Shown: positions 1 through 9,001 of the stretch, piece by piece
How positions within the stretch are numbered: the stretch's first letter is position 1
How the letters are laid out: every line of letters begins with the position of its first letter
NCBI RefSeq assembly: GCF_004352915.1
Contig: NZ_SJSY01000076.1
Span: forward strand, 372,001 to 436,000
Origin: Flavobacterium zhairuonense
Lineage (GTDB): Bacteria > Bacteroidota > Bacteroidia > Flavobacteriales > Flavobacteriaceae
DNA length: 64,000 nt
Reading direction: 5' to 3'
The notes under the pieces: generated by a model
What the model saw: only the letters and a program-made list of their open reading frames with translations
Told to the model about the DNA's origin: nothing
The model's database searches: none
Position numbers and translations under genes: made by a program

Positions 1-1
1 T

Positions 2-187
2 TTAGGAAAAACGCCAGCAACTGCTTATGATGCGACTCACGGTTTCTCTGACCAATATATAGTCGAAATTGATGTGTTTAACAAAATTGCCGCCGAAGCT
101 GGATTATTTCCAGACCCATCTTTTTTCAGAAAATTTCCTGACGCTGACACTGCAACTGTAAGCATTAATTTATTGAAAGGAAACTGA
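2..187 (+). CDS. 3' end of an unrecognised gene
   Basis: An open frame enters from the left edge and ends at a TGA at 185-187, giving 61 C-terminal residues that begin LGKTPATAYDATHGF and end NLLKGN. The composition is that of a normal coding region, and the frame runs straight into a good intrinsic terminator, so I take it as the end of a real plus-strand gene. I do not recognise the family from this fragment; no catalytic motif is visible. The gene's start lies outside the window. Confidence 0.6.
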   Translation, partial: LGKTPATAYDATHGFSDQYIVEIDVFNKIAAEAGLFPDPSFFRKFPDADTATVSINLLKGN

Positions 188-216
188 TTTATAAATAATC
201 CTTGAATGGCTTCAAA

Positions 217-256
217 TAAAAAAAACTCCAAAATCAAATGACTTTGGAGTTTTTTA
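217..256. terminator. Bidirectional intrinsic terminator
   Basis: Inverted repeat ACTCCAAA (225-232) / TTTGGAGT (243-250), flanked by an A-run on the left and a T-run on the right. It can stop both the plus-strand gene ending at 187 and the minus-strand gene ending at 275. Confidence 0.8.
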
Positions 257-274
257 TATCATATTTTTAAAATA

Positions 275-727
275 TTACATTTCGTTCAAGTCGTTGAACT
301 CGTGTAAAGATTTTAATGTGCTTTCGTAAAATAAGATAGCTGCGATAAGGTTTCCTTTATCAGAATAAGGCATCATCTTTCTTTGGAAATCAACCGTTGT
401 ATCCAAGAAAGTTGTAGTACCAAGTGCTTGAGTATCTAATACTTTTTTGTGCTCATTATCGTCTGGAATACCCAAATCAGCCATTGTAACTCCTGGTTTT
501 GTAACCAAAGCAATGTAAGGAAGTGTTTTTACCAAAACTTTAATACGCTCGATGTACAATTCTAAAAGTTCTCCCTTTTGCATACCGCTCAATTCTTTTT
601 GATCATGGTATTTACGGATTAGGGCTGTTGTACTGATAATACTTCTTGGAGCATTTTTTGCTTGTGCTGATACAGCTACAGTAGCCAAGAAGCAAAGGAA
701 ACTTAGTAAAAAGATCTTGCTTTTCAT
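275..727 (-). CDS. Secreted protein of unknown function, 150 aa
   Basis: The N-terminus MKSKIFLLSFLCFLATVAVSA is a clear Sec signal peptide with cleavage expected after AVSA near residue 21. The mature part (about 129 residues) looks helical and has no cysteine, metal or nucleotide motif that I can name. It carries its own promoter (761-791, minus strand) and a terminator just downstream, so it is probably monocistronic. Related short secreted proteins are common in flavobacterial genomes, but I cannot assign a family or a role. The location is predicted to be the periplasm. Confidence 0.75.
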   Translation of the reverse strand: MKSKIFLLSFLCFLATVAVSAQAKNAPRSIISTTALIRKYHDQKELSGMQKGELLELYIERIKVLVKTLPYIALVTKPGVTMADLGIPDDNEHKKVLDTQALGTTTFLDTTVDFQRKMMPYSDKGNLIAAILFYESTLKSLHEFNDLNEM

Positions 728-760
728 TTGTTAGTAGATTTGGTTAATGGTGTTTCGAAA

Positions 761-791
761 CAAAAATATATAAATTAACTTAAATTGCAAC
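761..791 (-). promoter_or_regulatory. Bacteroidota-type promoter of the 150-aa secreted protein
   Basis: On the minus strand a TTG (-33 side; plus 788-790) is followed 19 nt later by TATTTTTG (plus 761-768), which matches the TAnnTTTG -7 consensus. The predicted start of transcription is about 30 nt before the ATG at 727. Confidence 0.6.
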
Positions 792-881
792 TGTATTGAT
801 TTCTTTTTTGCAATTAAATTTTCGATTATATTAATTTATAAGTTAAATATTACAATTTATTAAAAAATCAATCTTAAATTC

Positions 882-1517
882 TTATGACTTAATGATTCTG
901 AAACGTCCTGGATATTTAATCCATATACTTTTCTTGTTTCCATAATAGTCCATATATTCTTCACAAACAAATACTGCATGCGCTGTTGACCATGCAACTA
1001 CACCGCAAAATTCACTTCCGGCTTCGCGTTTTAATTTTTCTATTTGTTTGCCTTTTTGGAATCCTAGATATTTATAAATTGTCGGTGTATAGACTTCGCC
1101 ACTTTCTAAATCCTCCAATGCTTTATCAAAAGTATCTTCTTTATCAATAATCTGTTTGTATTTTGCCATTACAGCGTATGTCAATATTGCGTATTCAATT
1201 ATTTTTTCGTTCTCGCAATTATCTTTAATGCAAACAAAATCGGCAGATATTTTAGCTTTGCTTATTTCGTCATTATTGATATGAAAAGAGTCGTTATTTT
1301 TTAAAGTAATTTTTTGCTCGTTTTCGCTTATTTTTTCGGTGACAAAAAGATTATCTAAACCGTAAATATTTAAAGAAGCCTTGATAAATGCAATTGACGA
1401 ACAGTTGGTGCGCTCGCCCTGCTTAAAGCTTTCAAATATTTTATCAGAACTTAATTGGCCGTAGGAATTTGAACAGACAAAAACTAAAAATAAAAATATT
1501 GAAGTTACAGATTTCAT
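882..1517 (-). CDS. Secreted protein of unknown function, possible papain-like fold, 211 aa
   Basis: A signal peptide (MKSVTSIFLFLVFVCSNSYG) precedes a roughly 190-residue mature domain. After the signal comes RTNCSSIAFIKA (Cys39 at the start of a predicted helix), and near the C-terminus STAHAVFVCEEY (His180) followed by DYYGN (Asp190, Asn194). Cys at a helix start, then His and Asn/Asp on late strands, is the layout of papain-like cysteine peptidases. I see no full family motif, so this is inference only. The gene is transcribed alone, and a -7 element lies at 1575-1582. It could equally be a substrate-binding or inhibitor protein with disulfides (several Cys are present). Confidence 0.7.
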   Translation of the reverse strand: MKSVTSIFLFLVFVCSNSYGQLSSDKIFESFKQGERTNCSSIAFIKASLNIYGLDNLFVTEKISENEQKITLKNNDSFHINNDEISKAKISADFVCIKDNCENEKIIEYAILTYAVMAKYKQIIDKEDTFDKALEDLESGEVYTPTIYKYLGFQKGKQIEKLKREAGSEFCGVVAWSTAHAVFVCEEYMDYYGNKKSIWIKYPGRFRIIKS

Positions 1518-2023
1518 CGTCTTTGGATTTTATAATTGTTTATCAGCATCGATTTGGAAAATGCATTGATTTTACAAATCTATAAAAATACACTATTACT
1601 TGAACGAAAATCTACAATTAGAAATAAAATCAATGTACATAATAGGGTAATCTACTGATTATCTAATGCTGTTTTTAAGAATACTTCAAAAATACAGCGT
1701 CTAAAATCCTATAATTTGAATAAAAACACAATAATAATACTAGAAATTTGCGAATCTGAACGGTAGCAAATCCTTATTTCATGGAAAAATCAATCTAGTC
1801 AATGAATAAAATCTAAAAAGAAATAAAATCACAGAAATACAAGTAAAGAATCAATAATTTCGGAAAACCAGAAATAAAAAGATTTGCAATTATAAAAACC
1901 TAACTATTTGATTTTAAACAAAAAAAAAAGACATTATTCGCGCTTTTAATGCAAATTAAAACAATATCTTTATGTTGATTTAGAATAAAATGTATCCAAA
2001 AACATCCCATTAAAATCAATTGT
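1518..2023. other. Divergent intergenic region, about 500 bp
   Basis: AT-rich spacer between divergent genes. On the minus strand TAGATTTG (plus 1575-1582) is a -7 match for the 211-aa protein; I see no good -33 partner. On the plus side only a weak TATCTTTA lies near 1967 for the gene at 2024. I found no credible small ORF, RNA fold or repeat in the rest. Confidence 0.5.
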
Positions 2024-2803
2024 ATGGAAAACAATGCACTAGTTCAGACCGAAGCTTGGATAATTGCCCTACTCCTTTTTGCTTTAATGATTATTTCAAG
2101 TTTTATTGGACAAAAAACAGGAAACTATATTAAAAACAAAAGGCCTCCTAAGGAAAAATCTACTGAAACATCAACTCTTATCGCCTTGCTTTTTTTCTTG
2201 TTAGCTTTTACATTCGGAATGAGCAGTGATCGTTACAATTCGAGACGACAAATTGTTGTTGAGGAAGCAAATGACATTGGTACAGCAATACTTAGAAGTG
2301 ACTTATATCCTGATTCTACAAGAGCATTGTTCCGAAAAGATTTCAAAGACTATGTTGAAGCAAGAATCTCTTATTACGAAGTAGGGCCTAATTTGAAAGG
2401 AATTCTAAAAGCCGACAGCTTGTCTCAGGTTATTTCAGGAAAATTGTGGAAACGTGCATGCGATCTTTCCAAAGACTCAAACAATCTTGCCGCAACACAA
2501 CAAATGATTCCTGCATTGAATACTATGATAGACATCACAACCACTCGCCTTTCTGGAGAAAAAGGAAAAGTACCACAAAGTATTTTGATAATGTTGTTTT
2601 TTCTTTCCATGATAACAGCATTTTACGGCGGTTATTCTGACGGTCGAAATGGAAGAATCGACTGGTTGGTTCAAATTGGCTTTTGCATGTTAGTTTCATT
2701 AGTCATTTTATTCACCTTGGATTTAGATAGACCACGCAGAGGCTTTGTAAATCTAGATGGCCCAAACCAAACTATAATTGATTTAAGAAAGAATTTTAAT
2801 TGA
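2024..2803 (+). CDS. DUF4239 (bestrophin-like domain) membrane protein
   Basis: A 259-residue integral membrane protein with four hydrophobic segments: residues about 11-29, 50-66, 185-202 and 214-232. The central part between the second and third segments is a helical soluble domain. The C-terminal run LDLDRPRRGFVNLD followed by GPNQTIIDLR is typical of the DUF4239 family, which profile databases describe as bestrophin-like; whether these proteins conduct anions has not been shown as far as I know. No partner gene is adjacent on the same strand, and it is closed by a terminator at 2814-2850. Family assignment is fairly firm, function open. Confidence 0.75.
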   Translation: MENNALVQTEAWIIALLLFALMIISSFIGQKTGNYIKNKRPPKEKSTETSTLIALLFFLLAFTFGMSSDRYNSRRQIVVEEANDIGTAILRSDLYPDSTRALFRKDFKDYVEARISYYEVGPNLKGILKADSLSQVISGKLWKRACDLSKDSNNLAATQQMIPALNTMIDITTTRLSGEKGKVPQSILIMLFFLSMITAFYGGYSDGRNGRIDWLVQIGFCMLVSLVILFTLDLDRPRRGFVNLDGPNQTIIDLRKNFN

Positions 2804-2813
2804 GCTAACAAAT

Positions 2814-2853
2814 AAAAAGGGATTATTTCAAAACGAAACAATCCCTTTTTATT
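2814..2853. terminator. Bidirectional intrinsic terminator
   Basis: Stem AAAAAGGGATT (2814-2824) / AATCCCTTTTT (2840-2850) between convergent genes ending at 2803 and 2873. Confidence 0.85.
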
Positions 2854-2872
2854 TGATAAAATTCCTAAAAAC

Positions 2873-5275
2873 TTAGAACTTAAATGTCACATTTGCTGTT
2901 ACACGTGTTGGGTTTTGAGCCGCAAGTCGGTATGACCAATATTTTTCGTTTGTCAAGTTATCCACTTTCAATCCAATTCTATATTTTGGCTGATCATAAA
3001 AAAGTGACGCATCTAAAACAGTATAAGACGGAATAGTAAATTTGAAAGTAGTGGTATTTGTCTGATAGTATTCACTTCCATAAATTCCACCAAAACCAAT
3101 TCCTAAACCTTGCGCTCGTCCTGTTACAACCCTATAACTTGCCCATAAGTTTGCCGTTCTTGGCGATCCTGCTGTACTTGGTCGTAAACCTTCAACATTC
3201 GGATTGCTTTTTTCATATTTGCTATCATTATAAGTATAACCAGCAACAATATTTAATCCAGAAATTGGATTGGCAATCAATTCTGCCTCAAAACCTTTAC
3301 TAACCTGCGTTCCATCCTGAATTGAATAATTAATATGGTCTGGATCGTCACGAGTAATATTTGTAACCGCAATATCATAATAACTAAGTGTTGCCGATAC
3401 TTTAGGAAGATCAAACTTAAAACCTCCCTCCCATTGATTCGCTTGATTTGGCTTGAAAGTATTACCATTGAAATCAGAACCAGAAACATTGCTGAAACCA
3501 TTCATATAATTACCAAAAGCAGCCACTTTATCTTTTACAAGTTGGTAAACTACTCCGAATTTTGGAGATACCGCTGTTTGATTATAATTTCCAGCAATAG
3601 AATCTTTACTAGGATAATAAGTACCATGATTCTCGTATTTATCAATACGAACGCCACCCATTACTAATAATTTCTCTGTCACATTTAAAACATCAGAAAC
3701 ATAAGCGCTATATGTATCTTCGTCATTAGATACAAAATTTGCATAAGTGGCATTGGCAAACATTGGTTCCACTTTTTGAAGAGTAAAATTATCGTAAGCT
3801 GCGCCTGGCTTCTTGTAATCCATCGCTGGCATATTCACTGTCGCATCATTTCTCGTAGCGCGCAGACTGTAAAAATCTAATCCTGCTACCACTCTGTTTT
3901 TAAGCTTGCCAATATTAAATTTTCCAATAAAATTTTGCTGAATATCAGTTCCATAAAATGGTGAATCCTGGTTAGTAACCTGTTGTCTTAATGTTGTTGC
4001 TGATCTCATTTGCAAAGCCACAACATAACCCTCAGACGATGATCTTGTTCTTGACAAAATAGTTTGAGAAGTCCATTCATCAGACATTTTATATTTTAAC
4101 TGCGTAAAAATATTGTATTGCTGGCTCGTATAATTGATCGTATTATTAGCGAAAGATAATTTATAAGGAATATCAAGCGCTTCAATACTACTTTGTGTGT
4201 TAGCCACCACAAAAGGAGCAAGTCTCGTTGGCGAAGTTGCTTTGTACAAACTAAATTCAATATCAATTAAAAGATCTAGTCTGTCATTGATTTTGTATGA
4301 AAAACTTGGTGCAATTGAGAAGTTTCTGTTAAAACCAGCATCTTGAAAACTTCTTTCGCTATGAAGCGCCGTATTGATTCTCAACAAAGCTGTTTTATCC
4401 TGATTAATTGGCGTATTTACATCAAAAGTTAATCGGTTTAAATCCCAACTCGCCGCTGAATAAGAGACTTCTCCTTTAAAAGTATCAAAAGGTTTTTTCG
4501 TAACACGATTGAACAGTCCTCCAAAAGAAGACAAAGTACTTCCAAAAAGTGTTGCAGATGGACCTTTAATCACTTCAATACGCTCTAAATTCGAAGGATC
4601 AATTGTAGTATAGGTAAAACTTCCAACACCATTTCTAACTACTTGCGGCGTAGGAAAACCACGTGACATTGAAGTTGTTCTTCCTTGATTTCTAACCTCG
4701 GCAATACCTGCTCCAGGAACATTTTTAAAGGCACTGTTATAATCTGTTACTACTTGCTCTTTCATTAATTCCTTGCTTACTACAATATAAACTTGCGAAT
4801 TTTCAATGTTTTTTAAAGGCATTTTGGCTACATCAAAACTCTCCTTTTTCGCAAATCGGTTTCCTCCTGTACGAATTACGACATCATCTAAATTTTCGAT
4901 TGATGAATTTACTTTGACATCTATAGAAACTGAAGGTATTTGTTCTGTAATTTCAGCAGTTTCTAATGAAGATTCGTAACCAGACATGGTAACTTCTAAA
5001 GTATATTTTCCAAAAGGAATTTTTTTAAACTCATAATTTCCTGCTGAGTTCGTTACGGCAGTTTTATTGATTTCGACCAATTTTACCAAAACGCCCTGAC
5101 CAGCATTTCCTTCATTTGTAATTACACTTCCAGAGATTTGTCCCGTTTGAGCATGAGCAAATCCAAAACTGAAAAACAAAGCAATTAATAAAACTGTTGA
5201 ACTGTTTATTAAATCTGATATTTTAAAACTGGAAGATTTTACAAAAGAGGAAATTAAATGTAAAGATATTTTCAT
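2873..5275 (-). CDS. TonB-dependent siderophore receptor
   Basis: Outer-membrane receptor of 800 residues from the ATG at 5275. An in-frame TTG at 5320 would add 15 residues with no signal-like character, so I prefer 5275. Order of domains: long signal sequence ending FGFAHA (about residue 42); a carboxypeptidase-regulatory-like beta domain (about 45-125, starting TGQISGSV); the plug (about 165-270, with LERIEVIKGPSATLFG); and a 22-strand-type barrel ending in the aromatic TFKF. The plug wording and length match the FhuE/FoxA-like siderophore receptors. It is divergent from a PepSY reductase-like gene, a common iron-uptake pair. The substrate is most likely a ferric siderophore, exact ligand unknown. 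Regulation by iron is expected, but I could not identify a Fur box with confidence. Confidence 0.9.
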   Translation of the reverse strand: MKISLHLISSFVKSSSFKISDLINSSTVLLIALFFSFGFAHAQTGQISGSVITNEGNAGQGVLVKLVEINKTAVTNSAGNYEFKKIPFGKYTLEVTMSGYESSLETAEITEQIPSVSIDVKVNSSIENLDDVVIRTGGNRFAKKESFDVAKMPLKNIENSQVYIVVSKELMKEQVVTDYNSAFKNVPGAGIAEVRNQGRTTSMSRGFPTPQVVRNGVGSFTYTTIDPSNLERIEVIKGPSATLFGSTLSSFGGLFNRVTKKPFDTFKGEVSYSAASWDLNRLTFDVNTPINQDKTALLRINTALHSERSFQDAGFNRNFSIAPSFSYKINDRLDLLIDIEFSLYKATSPTRLAPFVVANTQSSIEALDIPYKLSFANNTINYTSQQYNIFTQLKYKMSDEWTSQTILSRTRSSSEGYVVALQMRSATTLRQQVTNQDSPFYGTDIQQNFIGKFNIGKLKNRVVAGLDFYSLRATRNDATVNMPAMDYKKPGAAYDNFTLQKVEPMFANATYANFVSNDEDTYSAYVSDVLNVTEKLLVMGGVRIDKYENHGTYYPSKDSIAGNYNQTAVSPKFGVVYQLVKDKVAAFGNYMNGFSNVSGSDFNGNTFKPNQANQWEGGFKFDLPKVSATLSYYDIAVTNITRDDPDHINYSIQDGTQVSKGFEAELIANPISGLNIVAGYTYNDSKYEKSNPNVEGLRPSTAGSPRTANLWASYRVVTGRAQGLGIGFGGIYGSEYYQTNTTTFKFTIPSYTVLDASLFYDQPKYRIGLKVDNLTNEKYWSYRLAAQNPTRVTANVTFKF

Positions 5276-5429
5276 GTTATTCTTATTTATACTTATTCTA
5301 AATACAGCGCAAATGAACAATATTTATTTCAATCTATCAACTGTAAAACGTTATTTTTTCAGAAAAAAAACATTAAAAATAAGCGTAATAAAAACACTAT
5401 CTCAAATCCTTGAAAAGCGCTAATTATTA

Positions 5430-5461
5430 TTTGGACTGTTTCTAAAATACAGCTATATTTG
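5430..5461 (+). promoter_or_regulatory. Consensus Bacteroidota promoter of the PepSY gene
   Basis: TTTG (5430-5433), 20 nt, TATATTTG (5454-5461): an exact match to the TTTG / TAnnTTTG consensus. Transcription should begin about 5466, which excludes the TTG at 5459 as the start codon and supports the ATG at 5501. Confidence 0.8.
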
Positions 5462-5500
5462 CGCGCACAGCCCAGAATTCTCAATAAATACATTTCAATT

Positions 5501-6643
5501 ATGATTTCAGTTCCGAGTCTAAAACAGATTAAAAATATAGCTCGCCAAATTCACTTATGGCTTGGGCTTGCAACCGGAATTATTGTCTTCATAATTAGTA
5601 TAACAGGCTGTATTTATGTTTTTGAAGAAGAAATAAGAGACTTTTCAAAAGACAAAAAATTATTTGTTCCGACTCAGGAAAAGACTTTTGTTGGACTTGA
5701 AAAAATTGTCAGCAGTTTTCAGAAAGAATTTCCAAAAGATAAAATCACTTCAATCAAAATAAACCAGCAAATTCCAAATGCCGCTGTAGAACTTTCGACA
5801 AAAAAGAAAACCTACTATTTTAATCCATATAACGGTGTTCTTATAGGCAATGAAAAACAAGATTGGCTTACTGTTGTGAGAAAGCTTCATACAGAACTGC
5901 TTTTAGGTGAAACAGGCAGTCTTATACAACGCTGGGCAGTTGTAATTTTTGCGTTGATGCTAATTACCGGATTAATTTTATGGTTCCCACAGCAAATGAG
6001 GTCTTTAAAACAATCTTTGACCATTAAATGGAAAGGCACTTTTAAACGTGTTAATTATGATTTACACAATGTATTGGGATTTTATGCTTCTTTTTTTCTA
6101 ATTGTGATTGTATTTACGGGTTTATTTTTTGCCTTTAAAGAAGTTAAAAATGCGGCTGCTTTTGTAACAGGAACAAAACTTAGCGAAGGAACAGAAGTAA
6201 AATCTGAAACCATTCCGCAAAAAGAATCTCTAGCGGTTCGTTATGACCGAATTTACAAAACAACAAATCAGAAATATCCGGGTGCAAATACCGCAACTTT
6301 TTCAATAAAAAAGGACAAAGATGTAAGATTAAGATTGACTTATCCGTACAAATGGTACCGCAATCAAAATACATTTTTCTTTGATGCCAAAACTGGGCAA
6401 CTGCTTCGTTACAAATTATATAAAGATTTCAATGCAGCTGATATTATAGAAGCATCAAATTATGAAGTTCACACTGGAAGATTCTTTGGATTATTTGGTA
6501 AAATTATTGCTTTTCTCGCCAGTTTGATTGCAGCAAGTTTGCCCATTACAGGATTTATTATTTGGCTTAAAAAGAAGAAAAAATCAAAGAAAAAAACTCC
6601 CTCAAAAAAGGCACACAAAAAACTGAAAGAGGCGATAATTTAA
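5501..6643 (+). CDS. PepSY-associated TM helix protein (siderophore/iron reductase-like)
   Basis: A 380-residue inner-membrane protein. The start at 5501 (MISVPSLKQIKNIARQIHLW) is chosen because the longer frame begins inside the promoter. The N-terminal ARQIHLWLGLATGIIVFIIS is the first membrane helix with the conserved His of this family. Further helices lie near residues 140-160, 190-215 and 345-365, with a periplasmic PepSY region between. The C-terminus is a lysine-rich cytoplasmic tail. Members of this family beside TonB receptors are thought to reduce ferric siderophores at the inner membrane, and the divergent receptor at 2873-5275 supports that. The electron donor is unknown. Confidence 0.85.
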   Translation: MISVPSLKQIKNIARQIHLWLGLATGIIVFIISITGCIYVFEEEIRDFSKDKKLFVPTQEKTFVGLEKIVSSFQKEFPKDKITSIKINQQIPNAAVELSTKKKTYYFNPYNGVLIGNEKQDWLTVVRKLHTELLLGETGSLIQRWAVVIFALMLITGLILWFPQQMRSLKQSLTIKWKGTFKRVNYDLHNVLGFYASFFLIVIVFTGLFFAFKEVKNAAAFVTGTKLSEGTEVKSETIPQKESLAVRYDRIYKTTNQKYPGANTATFSIKKDKDVRLRLTYPYKWYRNQNTFFFDAKTGQLLRYKLYKDFNAADIIEASNYEVHTGRFFGLFGKIIAFLASLIAASLPITGFIIWLKKKKKSKKKTPSKKAHKKLKEAII

Positions 6644-6657
6644 ATTATCGCCTCTTT
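6626..6657. terminator. 32-bp near-perfect palindromic terminator overlapping a stop codon
   Basis: AAAGAGGCGATAATT (6626-6640) and AATTATCGCCTCTTT (6643-6657) form a 15-bp perfect stem around a 2-nt centre. The left arm encodes the last residues of the PepSY protein and the TAA stop (6641-6643) sits at the tip. It is shared with the convergent methyltransferase gene ending at 6672. Confidence 0.85.
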
Positions 6658-6671
6658 AAATTTCTTCTATT

Positions 6672-7439
6672 TTAAGCTTTTGTTCCATACAGAAAAATTC
6701 TTTTAAAAGCATAAATTGCAGGAAGTTTTGGAAAATTGTTCGCTATTCTTTCTTTGTATATACTTGTAAAAAGTTTTTTTTGATCTTCATTAAAAAGTTC
6801 CATATAGGGAATCAATGCCGAGCCTGAAATAAAATCATAAAGCTCATCATGATTTTGAGCGATAATTGGATACACTTTCTGAATTACTTGAATATCTTCA
6901 AGTTTTCCATCAAACATTATTTGGGCATATTGATCCATACTCAAAACAGGAGAATTTCTTTTCCACCCTTTTAAATAATCTTTGAAAGGTTCTTCAACAA
7001 CCAACTGATGCAGTATTTTATTCAGCATATTTTCATTCTGAACTGGCATTTGTATTGCAAACTGTCCGCCTGAATTAATTGAATTAATCAGTTTTGGGAA
7101 TAACTCTTCATGATTGTCAGACCACTGCAAGGCTGCATTACTGAAAACTAAATCCCATTTTTTATCAGAATTTGCAATGCCTTCGTTAGTAGATTGCTCA
7201 AAATGAAGATTATCTGTTACATATTTCTTTGATTTGGCCAGCATTTCTGATGAAGAATCGACTCCAAGAAAATCAATCTGCTTGAATTTCTCGGCCAAAA
7301 AAATAGACTGCTCCCCTGTTCCACAACCTAAATCAATGGCTTTTCCGGATTCTATAGGTTTAATCAGCTCCATTAAATCAACAAAAGGCTTAAATCGAAT
7401 GTCTTTAAATTTATTATATATTTCAGGATTCCAAGGCAT
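6672..7439 (-). CDS. tam: Trans-aconitate 2-methyltransferase-like SAM methyltransferase
   Basis: A 255-residue class I SAM-dependent methyltransferase. Motif I is AIDLGCGTGEQ (about residues 34-44), motif II ends at the acidic residue of FLGVDSSSEM, and the post-I region has DLVFSNAALQWSDNHEELFP. The N-terminal MPWNPEIYNKF and the NAALQW...HEELFP stretch are characteristic of E. coli Tam, and length agrees (about 252). Tam methylates trans-aconitate, an inhibitory by-product of the citric acid cycle. Cytosolic; it is transcribed behind the serine hydrolase with a small hairpin between them. Substrate is inferred from family only. Confidence 0.8.
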   Translation of the reverse strand: MPWNPEIYNKFKDIRFKPFVDLMELIKPIESGKAIDLGCGTGEQSIFLAEKFKQIDFLGVDSSSEMLAKSKKYVTDNLHFEQSTNEGIANSDKKWDLVFSNAALQWSDNHEELFPKLINSINSGGQFAIQMPVQNENMLNKILHQLVVEEPFKDYLKGWKRNSPVLSMDQYAQIMFDGKLEDIQVIQKVYPIIAQNHDELYDFISGSALIPYMELFNEDQKKLFTSIYKERIANNFPKLPAIYAFKRIFLYGTKA

Positions 7440-7453
7440 CTTTGTCTTTTTAA

Positions 7454-7495
7454 AATAAATTTAAGGATAATTTCACGAAACGTGCCTTAATTTCC
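7454..7495 (-). terminator. Possible weak terminator hairpin
   Basis: TTAAGG / CCTTAA with an inner CACG / CGTG lies between the serine hydrolase stop and the methyltransferase start. There is no strong T-run, so readthrough is possible. Confidence 0.35.
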
Positions 7496-7498
7496 AAA

Positions 7499-8683
7499 TC
7501 ATTTCTTAGCATCATAAGGAATATACTGATCCCATTTCCAAGGCGTGTAGGTGTCTGCAATAGCTGTTTCTAATAAATATTTTATTATGCCACCAGTACT
7601 ATAACTATTAGACAAAATTAGCATTCCGATGCCTTTTTCTGGAAATACAATACTGTAATTCTGAAAACCAGAACCTTGCCCCTCTTTAAATGCTCCAACT
7701 CCATAAGGCGATTTTAAAACTCCCCAACCCAAACCGTAGGAAAGATCAATAGCATCATTCCAATTCCCATCTTCAATTGCGCCTGGCCCAAACTGATTTT
7801 TAGAACGAATCCGAATCTGCGGACTAAACATTTCTTGATATGATTTTGCTTTCAGTATCTTTTTGTTCAAAATTGCCGTCATGAATTTGCTATAATCTTC
7901 AGCAGTCGTTTCTAGAGTTCCCGCACCTCTTGGTGCATTATCTTTGTCTTTTTCTTGCTTTTTTCCATCATTATCATAACCGTATGCATAATCTTTTTCA
8001 AATTTTCCCTGCCATTTATAGCTGGAATTCGTCATTCCCAAAGGTTTAAATATTTTTTCCTGAGCGAGCTGTTCTAAAGGTTTTCCTGTAATTTTCTCAA
8101 TCACAACTTGCAGATACGTTAGTCCTTCGCCAGAATAGCTGTATCGTGATCCAGGCTCAAATTTTATACGCAACTTTTCGTCTGGTTCGAACCAGCGCCA
8201 ATTAGGAAATCCTGCGGTATGATCCAGACACATTCGCGCTGTAACCTTAACGTAATCGGGGCTTGCTTTTAAATCACTGTAATCTTCATGCCATACTTTG
8301 TGCTCATATTCATAAATTGGTTTAGGAAGATAGCTTTGCAATGGTTTATCTAGAGTTATAACGCCCTCTTCTACCATTTTGAGTACCAAAACGGCAAAAA
8401 CCGCTTTGCTTAAAGATGCACCATACATGTTGGTATTAACCTGTAATTCTTTTTTACTTTCAACATCACTATAGCCAAAAGCCTTCATATATACAGACTT
8501 TTTTGAATTAAAAACAGTCACCGATAATCCTTTCACATCGGCTTTTTGCATTAATGTTTTGATCTTGTTTGTTAAAGAATCGGGAGAAATGGAACTTCCG
8601 TCGAGTTTATGAATTGAAGTAGATTTTTGGGCAGACACAGAAAAAAGACCTGCAAGAAAAGCAATCAAAAGAATTTTTCTCAT
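7499..8683 (-). CDS. Exported serine hydrolase (class C beta-lactamase fold)
   Basis: A 394-residue protein with signal peptide MRKILLIAFLAGLFSVSA. The catalytic SxxK is S90-L-S-K93 in YGASLSKAVF. The second-motif tyrosine is in YSYSGEG (Y183-S-G), and a C-terminal GQGSGFQN (in place of the KTG triad) completes the penicillin-binding-protein/beta-lactamase fold. Proteins like this act as peptidases or esterases in the periplasm; a true beta-lactamase role is unlikely given the third motif, but it cannot be excluded from sequence. A TAATTTTG -7 element lies on the minus strand (plus 8762-8769). It may be co-transcribed with the methyltransferase downstream. Confidence 0.85.
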   Translation of the reverse strand: MRKILLIAFLAGLFSVSAQKSTSIHKLDGSSISPDSLTNKIKTLMQKADVKGLSVTVFNSKKSVYMKAFGYSDVESKKELQVNTNMYGASLSKAVFAVLVLKMVEEGVITLDKPLQSYLPKPIYEYEHKVWHEDYSDLKASPDYVKVTARMCLDHTAGFPNWRWFEPDEKLRIKFEPGSRYSYSGEGLTYLQVVIEKITGKPLEQLAQEKIFKPLGMTNSSYKWQGKFEKDYAYGYDNDGKKQEKDKDNAPRGAGTLETTAEDYSKFMTAILNKKILKAKSYQEMFSPQIRIRSKNQFGPGAIEDGNWNDAIDLSYGLGWGVLKSPYGVGAFKEGQGSGFQNYSIVFPEKGIGMLILSNSYSTGGIIKYLLETAIADTYTPWKWDQYIPYDAKK

Positions 8684-8866
8684 TTTAAAGTTATTAAAAG
8701 ATTAGTCTATTTTCGATTTTTATCAGATAATCGACTTAAACTTTCAAACAGCGTTTTAAAGCAAAATTACCATCAAACAATCTGATTATAAACTTAATAG
8801 AAAAATAAACAATTTCAAAATAAGAAATTTTCAGTTTAATTATTTCGGAATAACTCGAATGGCGTT

Positions 8867-9001
8867 TTAATTCTTTTTCTGTTTTTTAGAATTTAAAATT
8901 GTTTTTCTGATAATAAATAAGGAAACTCCGTATCCAAAAATGATGAAAAGCAATAAAATCATTTCAACTATTACATTTTGCGATACAATTTCCATTATCA
9001 T
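8867..9001 (-). CDS. Small single-pass membrane protein, 44 aa
   Basis: A short ORF (start 9001, or the second Met at 8995) encodes MIMEIVSQNVIVEM, then a hydrophobic stretch ILLLFIIFGYGVSLFII, then a strongly basic tail (RKTILNSKKQKKN). This single helix with a lysine-rich cytoplasmic end fits a genuine small membrane protein better than chance translation. A TATTTTTG -7 element lies just upstream (plus 9019-9026). It sits alone between the serine hydrolase and the GH97 gene. I know no function for it. Confidence 0.5.
   Translation of the reverse strand: MIMEIVSQNVIVEMILLLFIIFGYGVSLFIIRKTILNSKKQKKN

Noticed and set aside
5459..5500. TTG start 14 codons upstream for the PepSY gene
   Set aside because: The TTG lies within the -7 promoter element, so it would not be in the mRNA.
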